A stretch of DNA of 47,350 nt, taken from positions 1-47,350 of the forward strand of contig PGXB01000027.1 of assembly GCA_002838945.1 (NCBI GenBank), in the 5' to 3' direction. Under the pieces are notes generated by a model. It saw nothing but the letters and a program-made list of their open reading frames with translations. It was not told where the DNA came from and searched no databases. The position numbers and the translations under genes are program-made. Shown here piece after piece: positions 23,730 to 31,917 of the stretch (positions are counted from its first letter, which is position 1; every line of letters begins with the position of its first letter). This DNA comes from a candidate division Zixibacteria bacterium HGW-Zixibacteria-1. Its GTDB lineage: Bacteria > Zixibacteria > MSB-5A5 > GN15 > PGXB01.

Positions 23730-24845
23730 TCAATCCTTTTCAAAGATATCGGTCATGGCTTCCCGGAAAGGCTCCAGCATTTCCCTGACCTGCGGCGTAT
23801 CCTCGCATTTGATGCCCTGCCGCTTTTCTATCTGATAAATACAGTACGGATTATTGGCCCGGCAGCCGGTCGCGGAAAATGATGTCACCGTACAGCCGCC
23901 GCGACAGAGCGGCAGATATTTGCAGTCATGACACTCTCCCTCGGCCATGTCACGGTTGAATTTGCGATTATAGGCGAAACCGTCGGGATTATTCCAGATC
24001 TCGGTCAGTGAGGAGTTCCGAATATTGCCTTCCACGAAATTCTCCGGCATCGAGAGACACCCCTTAATATCTCCGTTTGATTCTATTCCAAGCACCCGCG
24101 TTCCGGCAAAACACCCCAGATACCGCCGGTCCTTCCAAAGTTCCTGCCCCTGGCAGCCGTAATAGCCGATATTTTCGCCGAGATCAAAACTCAGGCGTGT
24201 CTCTTTGGTATATTCGAGACATTTTTCGATAAGTTTGGGATAATTATCAAGAGAGAGAACCAGATCGCTCTGCTCGCACATGCGGCCGGTGCTGGTGGTC
24301 ATCTGAACGCGCCACAACGGGCAGCCGACCTCGATCAACTGGTCCCTGATCTGGTCGAGTTCCTCGAAATTGATATTGGAGACCTGCGTTACCGCTTCAC
24401 AACGGACCTTGCCGTTTTCGCTCATCAACTTCATGGCGTTCAATGCCTTCGACCAGCTGTCATCGCGCTGCCTGATATAATTATGCGTTTTTTCGGTCCC
24501 GTCAAAACTGACCCCGATCGTACTGAAGCCCAGCCGCTCAAAATCATCGACGATTTCCTTTGTGACCAGATAACCGTTGGTAATCAGGCCCGCTTTCATA
24601 TTTCCGGCGACAATTCGTGCGGCCAGTTCTCTCCAGTCTTTTCTCATCAGCGGTTCGCCCCCGGAGAGAATAATGGCATTCGTGCCCAGATCGGCCATTT
24701 CGTCGATAAGAGCCAGCGCCTCATCGGTCGTGAGTTCATCCGGTCTTTTCTTTCCTGCCGCGGTGCCGCAGTGCAAACAGCGCATGTTGCATGCAAAGGT
24801 GATCTCCCAGACGACGGTAGCGGGATAAAACGTATAGCCACTCAT
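23730..24845 (-). CDS. Cassette A, second radical SAM/SPASM enzyme
   Basis: A 371-residue radical SAM enzyme, paralogue of 20638-21756. The cluster motif CNMRCLHC is at residues 19-26, then LSGGEPLMRKDW and GVSFDGTEKTHNYIRQRDDS, identical in both copies. The SPASM end has GCFAGTRVLG, GDIKGCLSMPE, ECHDCKYLPLCRGGC and SATGCRANNPYCIYQ. This enzyme lacks the N-terminal leader-recognition-like domain of its partner, starting only 18 residues before the cluster, so it may rely on the first enzyme to bind the substrate. Its start overlaps the first enzyme's stop by 4 bases, and a terminator follows. Confidence 0.93.
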   Translation of the reverse strand: MSGYTFYPATVVWEITFACNMRCLHCGTAAGKKRPDELTTDEALALIDEMADLGTNAIILSGGEPLMRKDWRELAARIVAGNMKAGLITNGYLVTKEIVDDFERLGFSTIGVSFDGTEKTHNYIRQRDDSWSKALNAMKLMSENGKVRCEAVTQVSNINFEELDQIRDQLIEVGCPLWRVQMTTSTGRMCEQSDLVLSLDNYPKLIEKCLEYTKETRLSFDLGENIGYYGCQGQELWKDRRYLGCFAGTRVLGIESNGDIKGCLSMPENFVEGNIRNSSLTEIWNNPDGFAYNRKFNRDMAEGECHDCKYLPLCRGGCTVTSFSATGCRANNPYCIYQIEKRQGIKCEDTPQVREMLEPFREAMTDIFEKD

Positions 24846-26188
24846 AACTGCTCCTTCATCTCCGGTTTCAACTGCCGGTATTTGGAAAGCGCTATCACTT
24901 CCAGCATCTCAGGCAGATTATATTTCCAGCTGTCACATAGTTCATCTTTCGTGAGTCCCCGCTCGGCTCGCTTCATGGGGCATCCACCCAGACAGAGCGG
25001 CAAAATATTGCACTCCCGACATTCCGAATCTTCAAAGGGATTGAATCTGAAAAAACTCAAAAAGTTGGGGTGCATGTAATTAATTTTCTCTCTGATATTA
25101 CCTATGGATTTGGCTTTATCGCCGACCGTATTCAGGCAGCGGTAAACGTCGCCATCAGGATCCAGCGCAAATCCGGACAGACATTGCGTCAGGCAGTACA
25201 TCATCATCGGCGACGGCAGCTTGTCAATCTTGAAATTCTTCTCCAGCAGAAGACGGTAATAATCCACCTCGACATGGGAAAAATCCCGGGTGGTATGGCA
25301 GGTCTCGGCGATATTGGCGCAAACCGAATTAATAGGTTCCAGGAATTCAAAATATAACAGTGCCTTATCTCTCAAGCCGGCTTCGATCAGTTGATCAAGC
25401 AACTCGCCCAAAAGTTCGATATTGAATTTCTCATCGACATTTATTCGAATACTTATATTAAGCTTACCTACGGCATATTTCAAATTTTCAATGATGGTTT
25501 CGAAACTGGGACCGCCGTTCTTCAGGCGGCGCTTGTAGTTATGATGTCTGGCCGGGCCGTCCAGCGTAACCTGGGCCACGCCGACATGCCACTCCACCAG
25601 CTGATCGACAATTTCGGGCCTTAACAGGTAGCCGTTGGTGATGATATCGGCATTATACGCAAAACGATGTTCTTTGCCGAGATCAAGAAATTTGCGGGAC
25701 AGCCGCTCTATAATATCCATGGCCAGCAGCGGCTCGCCGCCGTACCAAGTGACATCGAAACGGCCGATGCTGTCGGCGCCCTTTTTTACAAAAGCCTCAA
25801 TTTCCCTAATGGTGTCGTCCGACATCCGCCCCTTCTTATTGCCTTCGAAACAATACTCGCAAGCCATATTGCAGGCCATCGTCGGTGCAACCACCAGACC
25901 GAGAGCGGTGCCACCATAGCGGGCAAAATGATGAAGGAATTTTAATTCCTCCTGCTGACTATAGTGATCAGGATGAACCATCCCGGCATATTCCATCTGC
26001 TTGAAAAGTTCCTGTTCTTTCGGTGTGAATTCAGGATCGGACCGGATTTTTATTTTTTCAATTATATCATTATAGATTTTATGATTTCCATGATCCAACA
26101 GCGCCACGGCGCCGGTGAACGCATTATAGACGATAAAATATTGATCCCTCCAGGGTTGGATATGATTATATCGTGATAAAGTAGCCAT
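24842..26188 (-). CDS. Cassette A, first radical SAM/SPASM peptide maturase
   Basis: A 448-residue enzyme. The start at 26188 is chosen over a longer reading from 26251 because the extra codons would lie in a perfect hairpin, and because the shorter form has exactly the length of its paralogue. The N-terminal domain (1-100, YNAFTGAVALLDHGNHKIYN) may bind the peptide. CNMACEYC sits at 106-113, then WYGGEPLLAMDIIERL and VTLDGPARHHNYKRRLKNGG. SPASM ligands include CRECNILPLCLGGCPMKRAE and a final DELCDSWKYNLPEMLEVIA shared with cassette B. It probably modifies the three-Cys peptide encoded just upstream. The binding site before this ATG is weak. Confidence 0.92.
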   Translation of the reverse strand: MATLSRYNHIQPWRDQYFIVYNAFTGAVALLDHGNHKIYNDIIEKIKIRSDPEFTPKEQELFKQMEYAGMVHPDHYSQQEELKFLHHFARYGGTALGLVVAPTMACNMACEYCFEGNKKGRMSDDTIREIEAFVKKGADSIGRFDVTWYGGEPLLAMDIIERLSRKFLDLGKEHRFAYNADIITNGYLLRPEIVDQLVEWHVGVAQVTLDGPARHHNYKRRLKNGGPSFETIIENLKYAVGKLNISIRINVDEKFNIELLGELLDQLIEAGLRDKALLYFEFLEPINSVCANIAETCHTTRDFSHVEVDYYRLLLEKNFKIDKLPSPMMMYCLTQCLSGFALDPDGDVYRCLNTVGDKAKSIGNIREKINYMHPNFLSFFRFNPFEDSECRECNILPLCLGGCPMKRAERGLTKDELCDSWKYNLPEMLEVIALSKYRQLKPEMKEQL

Positions 26189-26222
26189 TTTCTTCAATGA
26201 TACTCCAGGTTCCCCGGATAAA

Positions 26223-26254
26223 AGCATGGAAAGGGAAAAATCCCTTTCCATGCT
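26223..26254 (-). promoter_or_regulatory. Perfect hairpin between peptide and enzyme genes, cassette A
   Basis: The 14-base arms AGCATGGAAAGGGA and TCCCTTTCCATGCT enclose a 4-base loop; on the minus strand TTTT follows. It lies between the peptide stop and the first enzyme. Such a weak terminator or RNA-end protector would let the peptide be made in excess of the enzymes. Cassette B has a related hairpin. Confidence 0.7.
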
Positions 26255-26275
26255 GATAAAGTTTTGCAGCGGGGA

Positions 26276-26383
26276 TTAGATCTCGATGCCATAAAGCGGA
26301 TAAAATACTCCCTTGCAGAACTTCTTGCAGTCAAACGTGCACACATTCAGTGTGGGCTTGTCCGGATCGACCAAGAATAGCAT
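26276..26383 (-). CDS. Cassette A precursor peptide, three cysteines, 35 residues
   Basis: The ATG at 26383 follows GAGGAGGTGAGACA, the same ribosome binding site as in cassette B. The peptide starts MLFLVDPDKP and ends YPLYGIEI; Cys are at 15, 19 and 23, a regular C-x3-C-x3-C. With the cassette B peptide it shares the first ten residues but one, Val14-Cys15, and the YPLYG end. The central residues between the Cys differ completely and are charged here (Asp, Lys-Lys) where the B peptide is hydrophobic. Thus the enzymes' recognition parts are conserved and the product core varies, the usual RiPP pattern. No secretion signal or exporter is encoded nearby. Confidence 0.88.
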   Translation of the reverse strand: MLFLVDPDKPTLNVCTFDCKKFCKGVFYPLYGIEI

Positions 26384-26435
26384 TGTCTCACCTCCTCAGA
26401 TGTGGTCAAAGGGTTGAGCGGTAGATAAAATGCAT

Positions 26436-26459
26436 GTGCCATTTTACTTCTAATGACAC
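26436..26459 (-). promoter_or_regulatory. Imperfect inverted repeat in the peptide leader, cassette A
   Basis: GTGCCAT and ATGACAC are 10 bases apart and lie 53 bases upstream of the peptide start, matching the perfect repeat at 23337-23363 in position and sequence. Confidence 0.4.
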
Positions 26460-26572
26460 TCTCATATTGACAAACAATTTTTCCGGTACCTGTACAATAT
26501 TGGTAATTGGTTAAGGGTCGGTAATTACCTCGAAGTTTTAAAGTTATTTTAGCGCTGCAAATTCCGGGACAG

Positions 26573-26620
26573 AAAAAAGATAGCATGACCAAATCAGGGC
26601 TGTCAGATTAACTGCTATCT
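26573..26620 (-). terminator. Leader terminator/attenuator, cassette A
   Basis: AGATAGC and GCTATCT pair across about 29 bases, followed by TTTTT on the minus strand. It starts about 25 bases past the promoter, 190 bases before the peptide gene, as in cassette B. The shared CGGATTT just upstream adds to the conservation. Confidence 0.6.
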
Positions 26621-26643
26621 CAAACCAAATCCGTATTGCTTAT

Positions 26644-26672
26644 AAGTAATACTATACAAATTCGGAAGTCAA
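26644..26672 (-). promoter_or_regulatory. Promoter of cassette A
   Basis: TTGACT (26672-26667) is followed after 17 bases by TTACTT (26649-26644) on the minus strand. A TATAGT lies between them. Sequence and layout match the cassette B promoter. Confidence 0.45.
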
Positions 26673-26775
26673 GTATAAAATGCCACCGGCAAAGCGGCGG
26701 AAACCGGTATCAGGCCTGTTTTCGCCCTTATCGCATTGGCGTCATACGATTTGCGATTATGACCAGGAAAAAATG

Positions 26776-27699
26776 TCAATTCAACTTATAAACGCAGCAA
26801 CTGCCCCGAAAATCAGGTATCAGCAATAGGTTGTTTTTGCGGTCTATTGAAATATCTGCCGGCAATCCCATATTGGTAAGTACAGTATCAAGGCGGGCGT
26901 TGACCGGGTCGAATTTATAAATGGCACCCTTTCGGTGATCGGAGAAGTACAGGGAGCCGCGCCGGTCCACATCTATCCCGTCCAACTGCCCGAAATTTTC
27001 ATCAGTCAAAATATCCCGCACTGTCTCACTAAATGCAATTTTCGCGATACGTGGCGGGCTCCAGCAGGCGGCATAAAGGAAACCACCCTTGTCCCAAAGC
27101 AGGCCATTGGGCGATTCGAGGACGGCAATTTCCGTTATTTCACCCGTTGTATCTACCATGAAAATCCTGTCAGTGAGCATATCGGATACATACAGGCGGC
27201 CAATTGCATCCACTGCCATATCATTAAGGAATTTCGGCCTAAACGGTGAGAAATCGATCCCGGACAATTGCCGGCCGGATGAGACTTCGAAGGCCCGCAC
27301 ATTACCGATATCGGCCACATACAAAATTGAATCGAAAACGGCCATCCCCTTCGGAGCATTTAATTGAACCTGTTCCGACCGGCCGTCAATAAAATAGTTA
27401 TCGATTAACCTGAAATTGCTGTCCAATTTGATAATATAGCCGTTGTCGTCTTTGCCGAAGGGGTCACCATTAATATTCGAAATGAAATAGCAATTCGATG
27501 TTTCATCAAAAATAAAACTCTCGGGCGTGGAAAATTTGACGACTTTTCCGAAGCAATCCTTCTTTAACGGGATCAGGCCGAAATTCTGATTCTGCATGTC
27601 GCCCGAATCGGATGAGCAGGCGGAAATGAGCGACATGGCTATTGCCGATAATAAAAGGCCGGCAATGTAAACTGGTATTCTTATATGCGAGTATTTCAT
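26776..27699 (-). CDS. NHL/SMP-30-like beta-propeller lipoprotein
   Basis: A 307-residue lipoprotein. The start at 27699 has GGAGGG 8 bases before it. The signal peptide ends in a lipobox (LISAC), so the protein is anchored to a membrane outside the cytoplasm. The rest is a six-bladed beta-propeller: repeats such as LNAPKGMAVFDSILYVADIG, DMAVDAIGRLYVSDM and GIDVDRRGSLYFSDHRKG follow the NHL/SMP-30 strand pattern. The binding partner is unknown. It lies about 390 bases upstream of the cassette A peptide on the same strand, beyond that cassette's own promoter, so linkage to the cassettes is uncertain. Confidence 0.85.
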   Translation of the reverse strand: MKYSHIRIPVYIAGLLLSAIAMSLISACSSDSGDMQNQNFGLIPLKKDCFGKVVKFSTPESFIFDETSNCYFISNINGDPFGKDDNGYIIKLDSNFRLIDNYFIDGRSEQVQLNAPKGMAVFDSILYVADIGNVRAFEVSSGRQLSGIDFSPFRPKFLNDMAVDAIGRLYVSDMLTDRIFMVDTTGEITEIAVLESPNGLLWDKGGFLYAACWSPPRIAKIAFSETVRDILTDENFGQLDGIDVDRRGSLYFSDHRKGAIYKFDPVNARLDTVLTNMGLPADISIDRKNNLLLIPDFRGSCCVYKLN

Positions 27700-27811
27700 T
27701 TCGCTTCCCTCCTTCTGTCTTTTGCCTGCCCCGGGCGGCAAGCCTGACTATCAGATAAGAGAACTCTTGAAATATCGCAATTAATTTTTTGCCGGTCTGT
27801 GTAAATTTATA

Positions 27812-29668
27812 TTACAAATATTCTTTCAAGGTCAATTTAGGTTTCTTTTCCACGCCGTCTCGCTCAACAAGGAAGTCATACTGAGTGCCGCTTTCAACCT
27901 TGAAAAGATCGACCACGGTAAAATATCCGCCTAAAAACCGCATCTCGATGTTATTGATCGACTTGATTATGTCGCCCTTCATAAATCCGGCTTTAAACGC
28001 CGGAGTCCCGGCCGGAACATTCCGCACTTCGTACTGACCCTTGTCATTCAGCCAGATTTGGAAACCGGCTTTATCCTCGGCAAACTTCCGATCGAAATCC
28101 TGCCCCTTTTCGACCATGACCTGCTGATTTTTATAATCAAGATACAGCACAAAATGGCGGAACAGGGGATTGCCAAGATTGCCCATCAGTTCCTTTGAAC
28201 CAAAGGCTCCCGCGGTTTCGGTGGCGGCGATGTCGATTAGCGGCTTTTCAAGAGTATAGCCTCCGAATTCGATGCTCTCAAAACGAAGCTCCTTTTCCTG
28301 GAACTCCCCGCCGGCTCCCATACCAAGCCTGTCAATGCCGGGACGGTTGAGAAATCCGTTATCCAGCGCATAAGGATAGTGGAAATTGGTCGAACCGGCC
28401 CCCAGATCCATGGTGCATTGGCCGGTGTACTTACCGTCAATAGTAACCTGGACACTGAACATGTTCTCTCTTAACGGTGCGTTCAGGATGGTGCCGTTTC
28501 CATTGTAAGCGAATTTCTCGGGATCATAGAATGACAGGGTTTGATTGGCATAATCCACTTTAGTCACAAACCTCGACAGGAAATCATATCCGAGAATACC
28601 GGCCACATCCAGACCGTATTTGTCGAAGAATTGAGAGATATCGATAACTGCCACCTGCTGGGAACTGAATTTTATACCCATCAGGCTGAACGGCGGCAGG
28701 GTCGCAAAAGCAACTTCCACCGTGTTCCCGGCACCGGATCCTTTCATATTGCCCTTTATTTCGAGCCCCAATTCTTCGGCATATTTGGTCGTCAGGACCG
28801 TCATACTGGCCCCGGTATCCAGCACCCACAGTCTTTCCCGGCCATTAATATTTACCATTAGATAAATATGTTCACCGATATATTGAAACGGAACATTTTC
28901 GGCATTCTCATCATTGGTAAATTCAAAATCCCGGACATCTTCGGCCGGCGGCTCAAACAGGCTCCGGTCTATATCCAGATTGGTTTCATATTTCTCGACT
29001 CTCATTGATATTTGCTGCCCGACGGGAAGAATCTCGATTTCCTGCGCAAAATCCCTTTTAATGCCGTTTACTTCCCTGTAATCCGAGTGAAGAATGCTGG
29101 TCTCCTCGTCCGGATGTTTTTCAACCGATTTAACCAGCATGAAATCGGCCGTGCTATAGTAATCAAAGGATAGATCATCATTAATACTGTTGCTTGTCTT
29201 GATAACATAACACTCAATATCATTTACCTGCTCGACTCCCTCGAAAATCAATTTGAAATTTTTGGAATCCCGGTCAAGGAAATCAAAGGCCGCTTTCAGC
29301 TTCGATATTTCTCTACGTTTCAGGCTTTCCTCGTCTTTAATAACCAGAAGCTTGCCGTTGCCGTCCACCACCCAGCTGAAATCACCGTTGTCCCCGGAAA
29401 TCTGTTTAAAGACTTTTAAATCGAATTCCTGGCGCGTGAGAATCGGCTCCATGCCCCATTGCTTGATGGTTCCTTCCAAACCGGCCATTGAAACTGCCGC
29501 TTCGAAATAACTGGTTTTCTCGGCCTTTAATTTATCAAGTCCGCCGATTGCTTCAAGATTTTTATTAACGATTTGATAGGGATCACTAAGATCGGCCCCG
29601 GCAATTGCGCCGAGACCTGTTGTGCCGGCAATAACCGCCACCGCCAGCATTATCCTGCTGATTTTCAT
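27812..29668 (-). CDS. Exported LolA-like / retropepsin-like aspartyl protease / PDZ protein
   Basis: A 618-residue exported protein. A signal peptide (1-25) precedes a LolA/outer-membrane-lipoprotein-sorting-like domain (about 30-240, DPYQIVNKNLEAIGGLDK onwards). A retropepsin-type protease follows, with first lobe LWVLDTGASMTVL (Asp284) and GILGYDFLSRF. The second lobe, CTMDLGAGSTN, carries Asp421 in DLG rather than D[TS]G. A PDZ domain (about 535-610, VPAGTPAFKAGFMKGDIIKS) ends it. The combination suggests an envelope protease that recognises lipid or hydrophobic cargo and misfolded proteins. Leu at the second Thr/Ser position may lower or abolish peptidase activity of that lobe. It is a single gene. 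Confidence 0.88.
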   Translation of the reverse strand: MKISRIMLAVAVIAGTTGLGAIAGADLSDPYQIVNKNLEAIGGLDKLKAEKTSYFEAAVSMAGLEGTIKQWGMEPILTRQEFDLKVFKQISGDNGDFSWVVDGNGKLLVIKDEESLKRREISKLKAAFDFLDRDSKNFKLIFEGVEQVNDIECYVIKTSNSINDDLSFDYYSTADFMLVKSVEKHPDEETSILHSDYREVNGIKRDFAQEIEILPVGQQISMRVEKYETNLDIDRSLFEPPAEDVRDFEFTNDENAENVPFQYIGEHIYLMVNINGRERLWVLDTGASMTVLTTKYAEELGLEIKGNMKGSGAGNTVEVAFATLPPFSLMGIKFSSQQVAVIDISQFFDKYGLDVAGILGYDFLSRFVTKVDYANQTLSFYDPEKFAYNGNGTILNAPLRENMFSVQVTIDGKYTGQCTMDLGAGSTNFHYPYALDNGFLNRPGIDRLGMGAGGEFQEKELRFESIEFGGYTLEKPLIDIAATETAGAFGSKELMGNLGNPLFRHFVLYLDYKNQQVMVEKGQDFDRKFAEDKAGFQIWLNDKGQYEVRNVPAGTPAFKAGFMKGDIIKSINNIEMRFLGGYFTVVDLFKVESGTQYDFLVERDGVEKKPKLTLKEYL

Positions 29669-29850
29669 TTCATTTCTCCGGTTTCATGAAAAGGTCGTTG
29701 TAATTGTACACGTTTTTGCTAAACATACAGCCGAATCTACGATGATTGTCTAATAATGTTTCTAATAATCGAAAATAATAATTCCGGGCAAAGAAATACC
29801 CCCCTTCATAATAGAATTTACTCAAATTCCCAAATAAAGGAGGGCAATAA

Positions 29851-30279
29851 TCAGGCTATTTCAACCAGTTCGATCTCGAAAATAAGCGTTTTCCCGGCCA
29901 GAGGGTGGTTGGCATCGAGAGTCACTTTGTCGCCTTCCACACCGGTGATAGTAACATCGATAACATGACCATCGGGTCTCTTTATCTGCAATTGCTGTCC
30001 GACATTGGGATCGATATCCGGGGGAAAATCGCCTTTGGATACTTCCACCATAAGCTCCTCGCGGTGATGGCCATAGGCGTCATCCGGCACGATTGTCACG
30101 GTCTTTTTGCCATTCAGTTCCATACCGATTACCCCGGTCTCGAACCCCGTTATAACGTTTCCCTTGCCGATCTCAAATTCAAGCGGCGGACGATTTTCGG
30201 AACTGTCGAAAACGGTTCCGTCCTCGAGCTTGCCAACATAATGTACCTTAACCTTACTGCCTTCTTTTACCTGGCTCAT
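29851..30279 (-). CDS. FKBP-type peptidyl-prolyl isomerase (SlyD-like)
   Basis: A 142-residue cytoplasmic prolyl isomerase/chaperone. The start at 30279 has GGAGG 6 bases upstream; the longer reading does not. The FKBP half (VHYVGKLEDGTVFDSSENRP, GKGNVITGFETGVIGMELN) is interrupted by an IF-type insert (about 70-125, DDAYGHHREELMVEVSKGDF) and closed by NHPLAGKTLIFEIELVEI, the SlyD architecture. The metal-binding His-rich tail of E. coli SlyD is absent. It assists folding of proline-limited proteins. Confidence 0.95.
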   Translation of the reverse strand: MSQVKEGSKVKVHYVGKLEDGTVFDSSENRPPLEFEIGKGNVITGFETGVIGMELNGKKTVTIVPDDAYGHHREELMVEVSKGDFPPDIDPNVGQQLQIKRPDGHVIDVTITGVEGDKVTLDANHPLAGKTLIFEIELVEIA

Positions 30280-30489
30280 TAAAACCTCCAAAATGTATTT
30301 AAAATAACAAATCTCACCTTTAACTCTTCTGATTATATCAGCAACATCCGCTAAACTTGATATGGAGAACAAGGTTAAGGGAATAATGCCTTAAACCAGC
30401 ATGAAGTCGGGTCGTTTTTTTACTTTAATTATAAATTGATAAATAAACAAGAGGTTTTTGAAAAATTATAAAATTGCGATACCAAACTT

Positions 30490-30993
30490 TCAAAATAGAA
30501 TGCTCCAGACGAAATAAACAATCATAATCACCGCGATGGCCAGTTTAATGACGGTCCCGGCCAGAAATCCGATAAAACTGCCCAGCCCCGCCTTCAATGC
30601 CGTCCGGCTTTTTTTGCCGGCCATCATTTCAAAAACGACCGCCCCGACAAAGGCACTCAAAATAAAAATGAGCAATCCGGCCCCGGGGATCAACAACCCG
30701 ACAATCGTGCCCAGCACGGCTCCGATCATCCCGGCTGTGGAGCCGCCCATTTTCCTGACACCCAGCGAACCGGCCAGCCAGTCCAGCAGTATCGAGGCCG
30801 CCGTCAAAACGGCAAAAATAACAATCGTCTGCCCGCTGATCGTGGCAAAACCGGTCAGCACTGCATATATCACCAAGGCCGCAAAAATTATCGGGACGCC
30901 GGGGATAATGGGAAGAACCGCCCCGATCAAACCGAACAGCATGACAATCAGTGCCAGAATGAAATATATGACTTCATACCAGGTCATGTTCAT
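30490..30993 (-). CDS. DUF456 family membrane protein
   Basis: A 167-residue integral membrane protein with about five membrane segments and many Gly residues. GLIGAVLPIIPGVPIIFAAL at the start and GSTAGMIGAVLGTIVGLLIP in the middle are the two glycine-zipper halves typical of DUF456. The family has no known function. Its ATG overlaps the stop of the TylF-like gene by 4 bases, so it ends a five-gene unit. Confidence 0.9.
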   Translation of the reverse strand: MNMTWYEVIYFILALIVMLFGLIGAVLPIIPGVPIIFAALVIYAVLTGFATISGQTIVIFAVLTAASILLDWLAGSLGVRKMGGSTAGMIGAVLGTIVGLLIPGAGLLIFILSAFVGAVVFEMMAGKKSRTALKAGLGSFIGFLAGTVIKLAIAVIMIVYFVWSILF

Positions 30994-31886
30994 TTTTCTA
31001 TTGTCAGGCTTTTATAGTACTCAGCCGGAAGACCTTTTCCTTTTACCGCGAAGCCCAGATGCCGCGCCGAATGAGCCAAACCCGACCCGGCGCCGAATAA
31101 AATCGGCGGAAATTCACCCAGTTTATCCCGCCAGAGCTTCTCATCCATTACCGTCAAAAGCACCTTAATAAAAGCGGCATCATGCGTAAAATAAATACCT
31201 CGTTCAGCCAGTGTGAGCCAGATGGCCGCCAGGCATTCTTTCGCCGATTCCGGCAAATCGACATCGGTAAAGGCCATGGCGATTTTATCAGGCAGATTTT
31301 CGGAAATCAAAGTATCTTTGAACCATCCTTTATAGAAACTGCAAACCGAGATTTCACCATATTTCTCAACATTGTCCCTCACCCGTTCCAGTCCAGCGGC
31401 AAAGCTTCCCGGCCGCCAGTCGGTTCCTTCGCCGGCTTTCTGTATGCTGAAATCGCTTGCATCACCGGTGGCGCTTTCCGGAAGTCCCTCGAAACTGTCG
31501 AACACATGCAGCTTCCGTCCGGTGATCTTGCTTATAATAGACAACTTGGCCGTGCTCGCACCGCTGAAACAGCCGCATTCGACCACCGCGCCCTCGGCCC
31601 CAACCGACAACAGCGCCTCGGCCAGCATCAGACCGTCGGCAGGCGTCGTCTGTGATGGTACCATGGCATCGACCACCTCAAAACGCAGAATTATTTCGGT
31701 TCGAAGCTTGACGTCCCATTTTGAGCCTTCGCCGTTTTTGATGAATTTCCGGCGCAGGTCGCGATAACTGTCGGCACAGACATTTTTCCCAACGTATGAA
31801 AACAGGCTCCGCAATAGGGGTATTTTGTCCACAAGGGGAATCATGGTCGAATTGACGAAAGGAAGCAGTTTCTTTTTTATATCCAT
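30990..31886 (-). CDS. TylF/MycF-family methyltransferase
   Basis: A 298-residue SAM-dependent O-methyltransferase-like protein. The SAM loop is VVECGCFSGASTAKL, followed by LHVFDSFEGLPES, the metal-region DVDLPESAKECL and THDAAFIKVLL. Family members methylate sugars in macrolides (tylosin, mycinamicin), but relatives are widespread in non-producers. Asp and His residues for Mg binding seem present. It sits between a GNAT gene and DUF456 with close or overlapping spacing, with no sugar or polyketide genes nearby, so the substrate is unknown. Confidence 0.88.
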   Translation of the reverse strand: MDIKKKLLPFVNSTMIPLVDKIPLLRSLFSYVGKNVCADSYRDLRRKFIKNGEGSKWDVKLRTEIILRFEVVDAMVPSQTTPADGLMLAEALLSVGAEGAVVECGCFSGASTAKLSIISKITGRKLHVFDSFEGLPESATGDASDFSIQKAGEGTDWRPGSFAAGLERVRDNVEKYGEISVCSFYKGWFKDTLISENLPDKIAMAFTDVDLPESAKECLAAIWLTLAERGIYFTHDAAFIKVLLTVMDEKLWRDKLGEFPPILFGAGSGLAHSARHLGFAVKGKGLPAEYYKSLTIEK

Positions 31887-31917
31887 TCGAGATTAATCAT
31901 CCTGAATAGTGCTAAGG

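Noticed and set aside
26347-26592. 81-codon minus-strand open frame over the cassette A leader
   Set aside because: It is in another frame across the peptide start and conserved leader elements; the shorter peptide gene is the conserved one.
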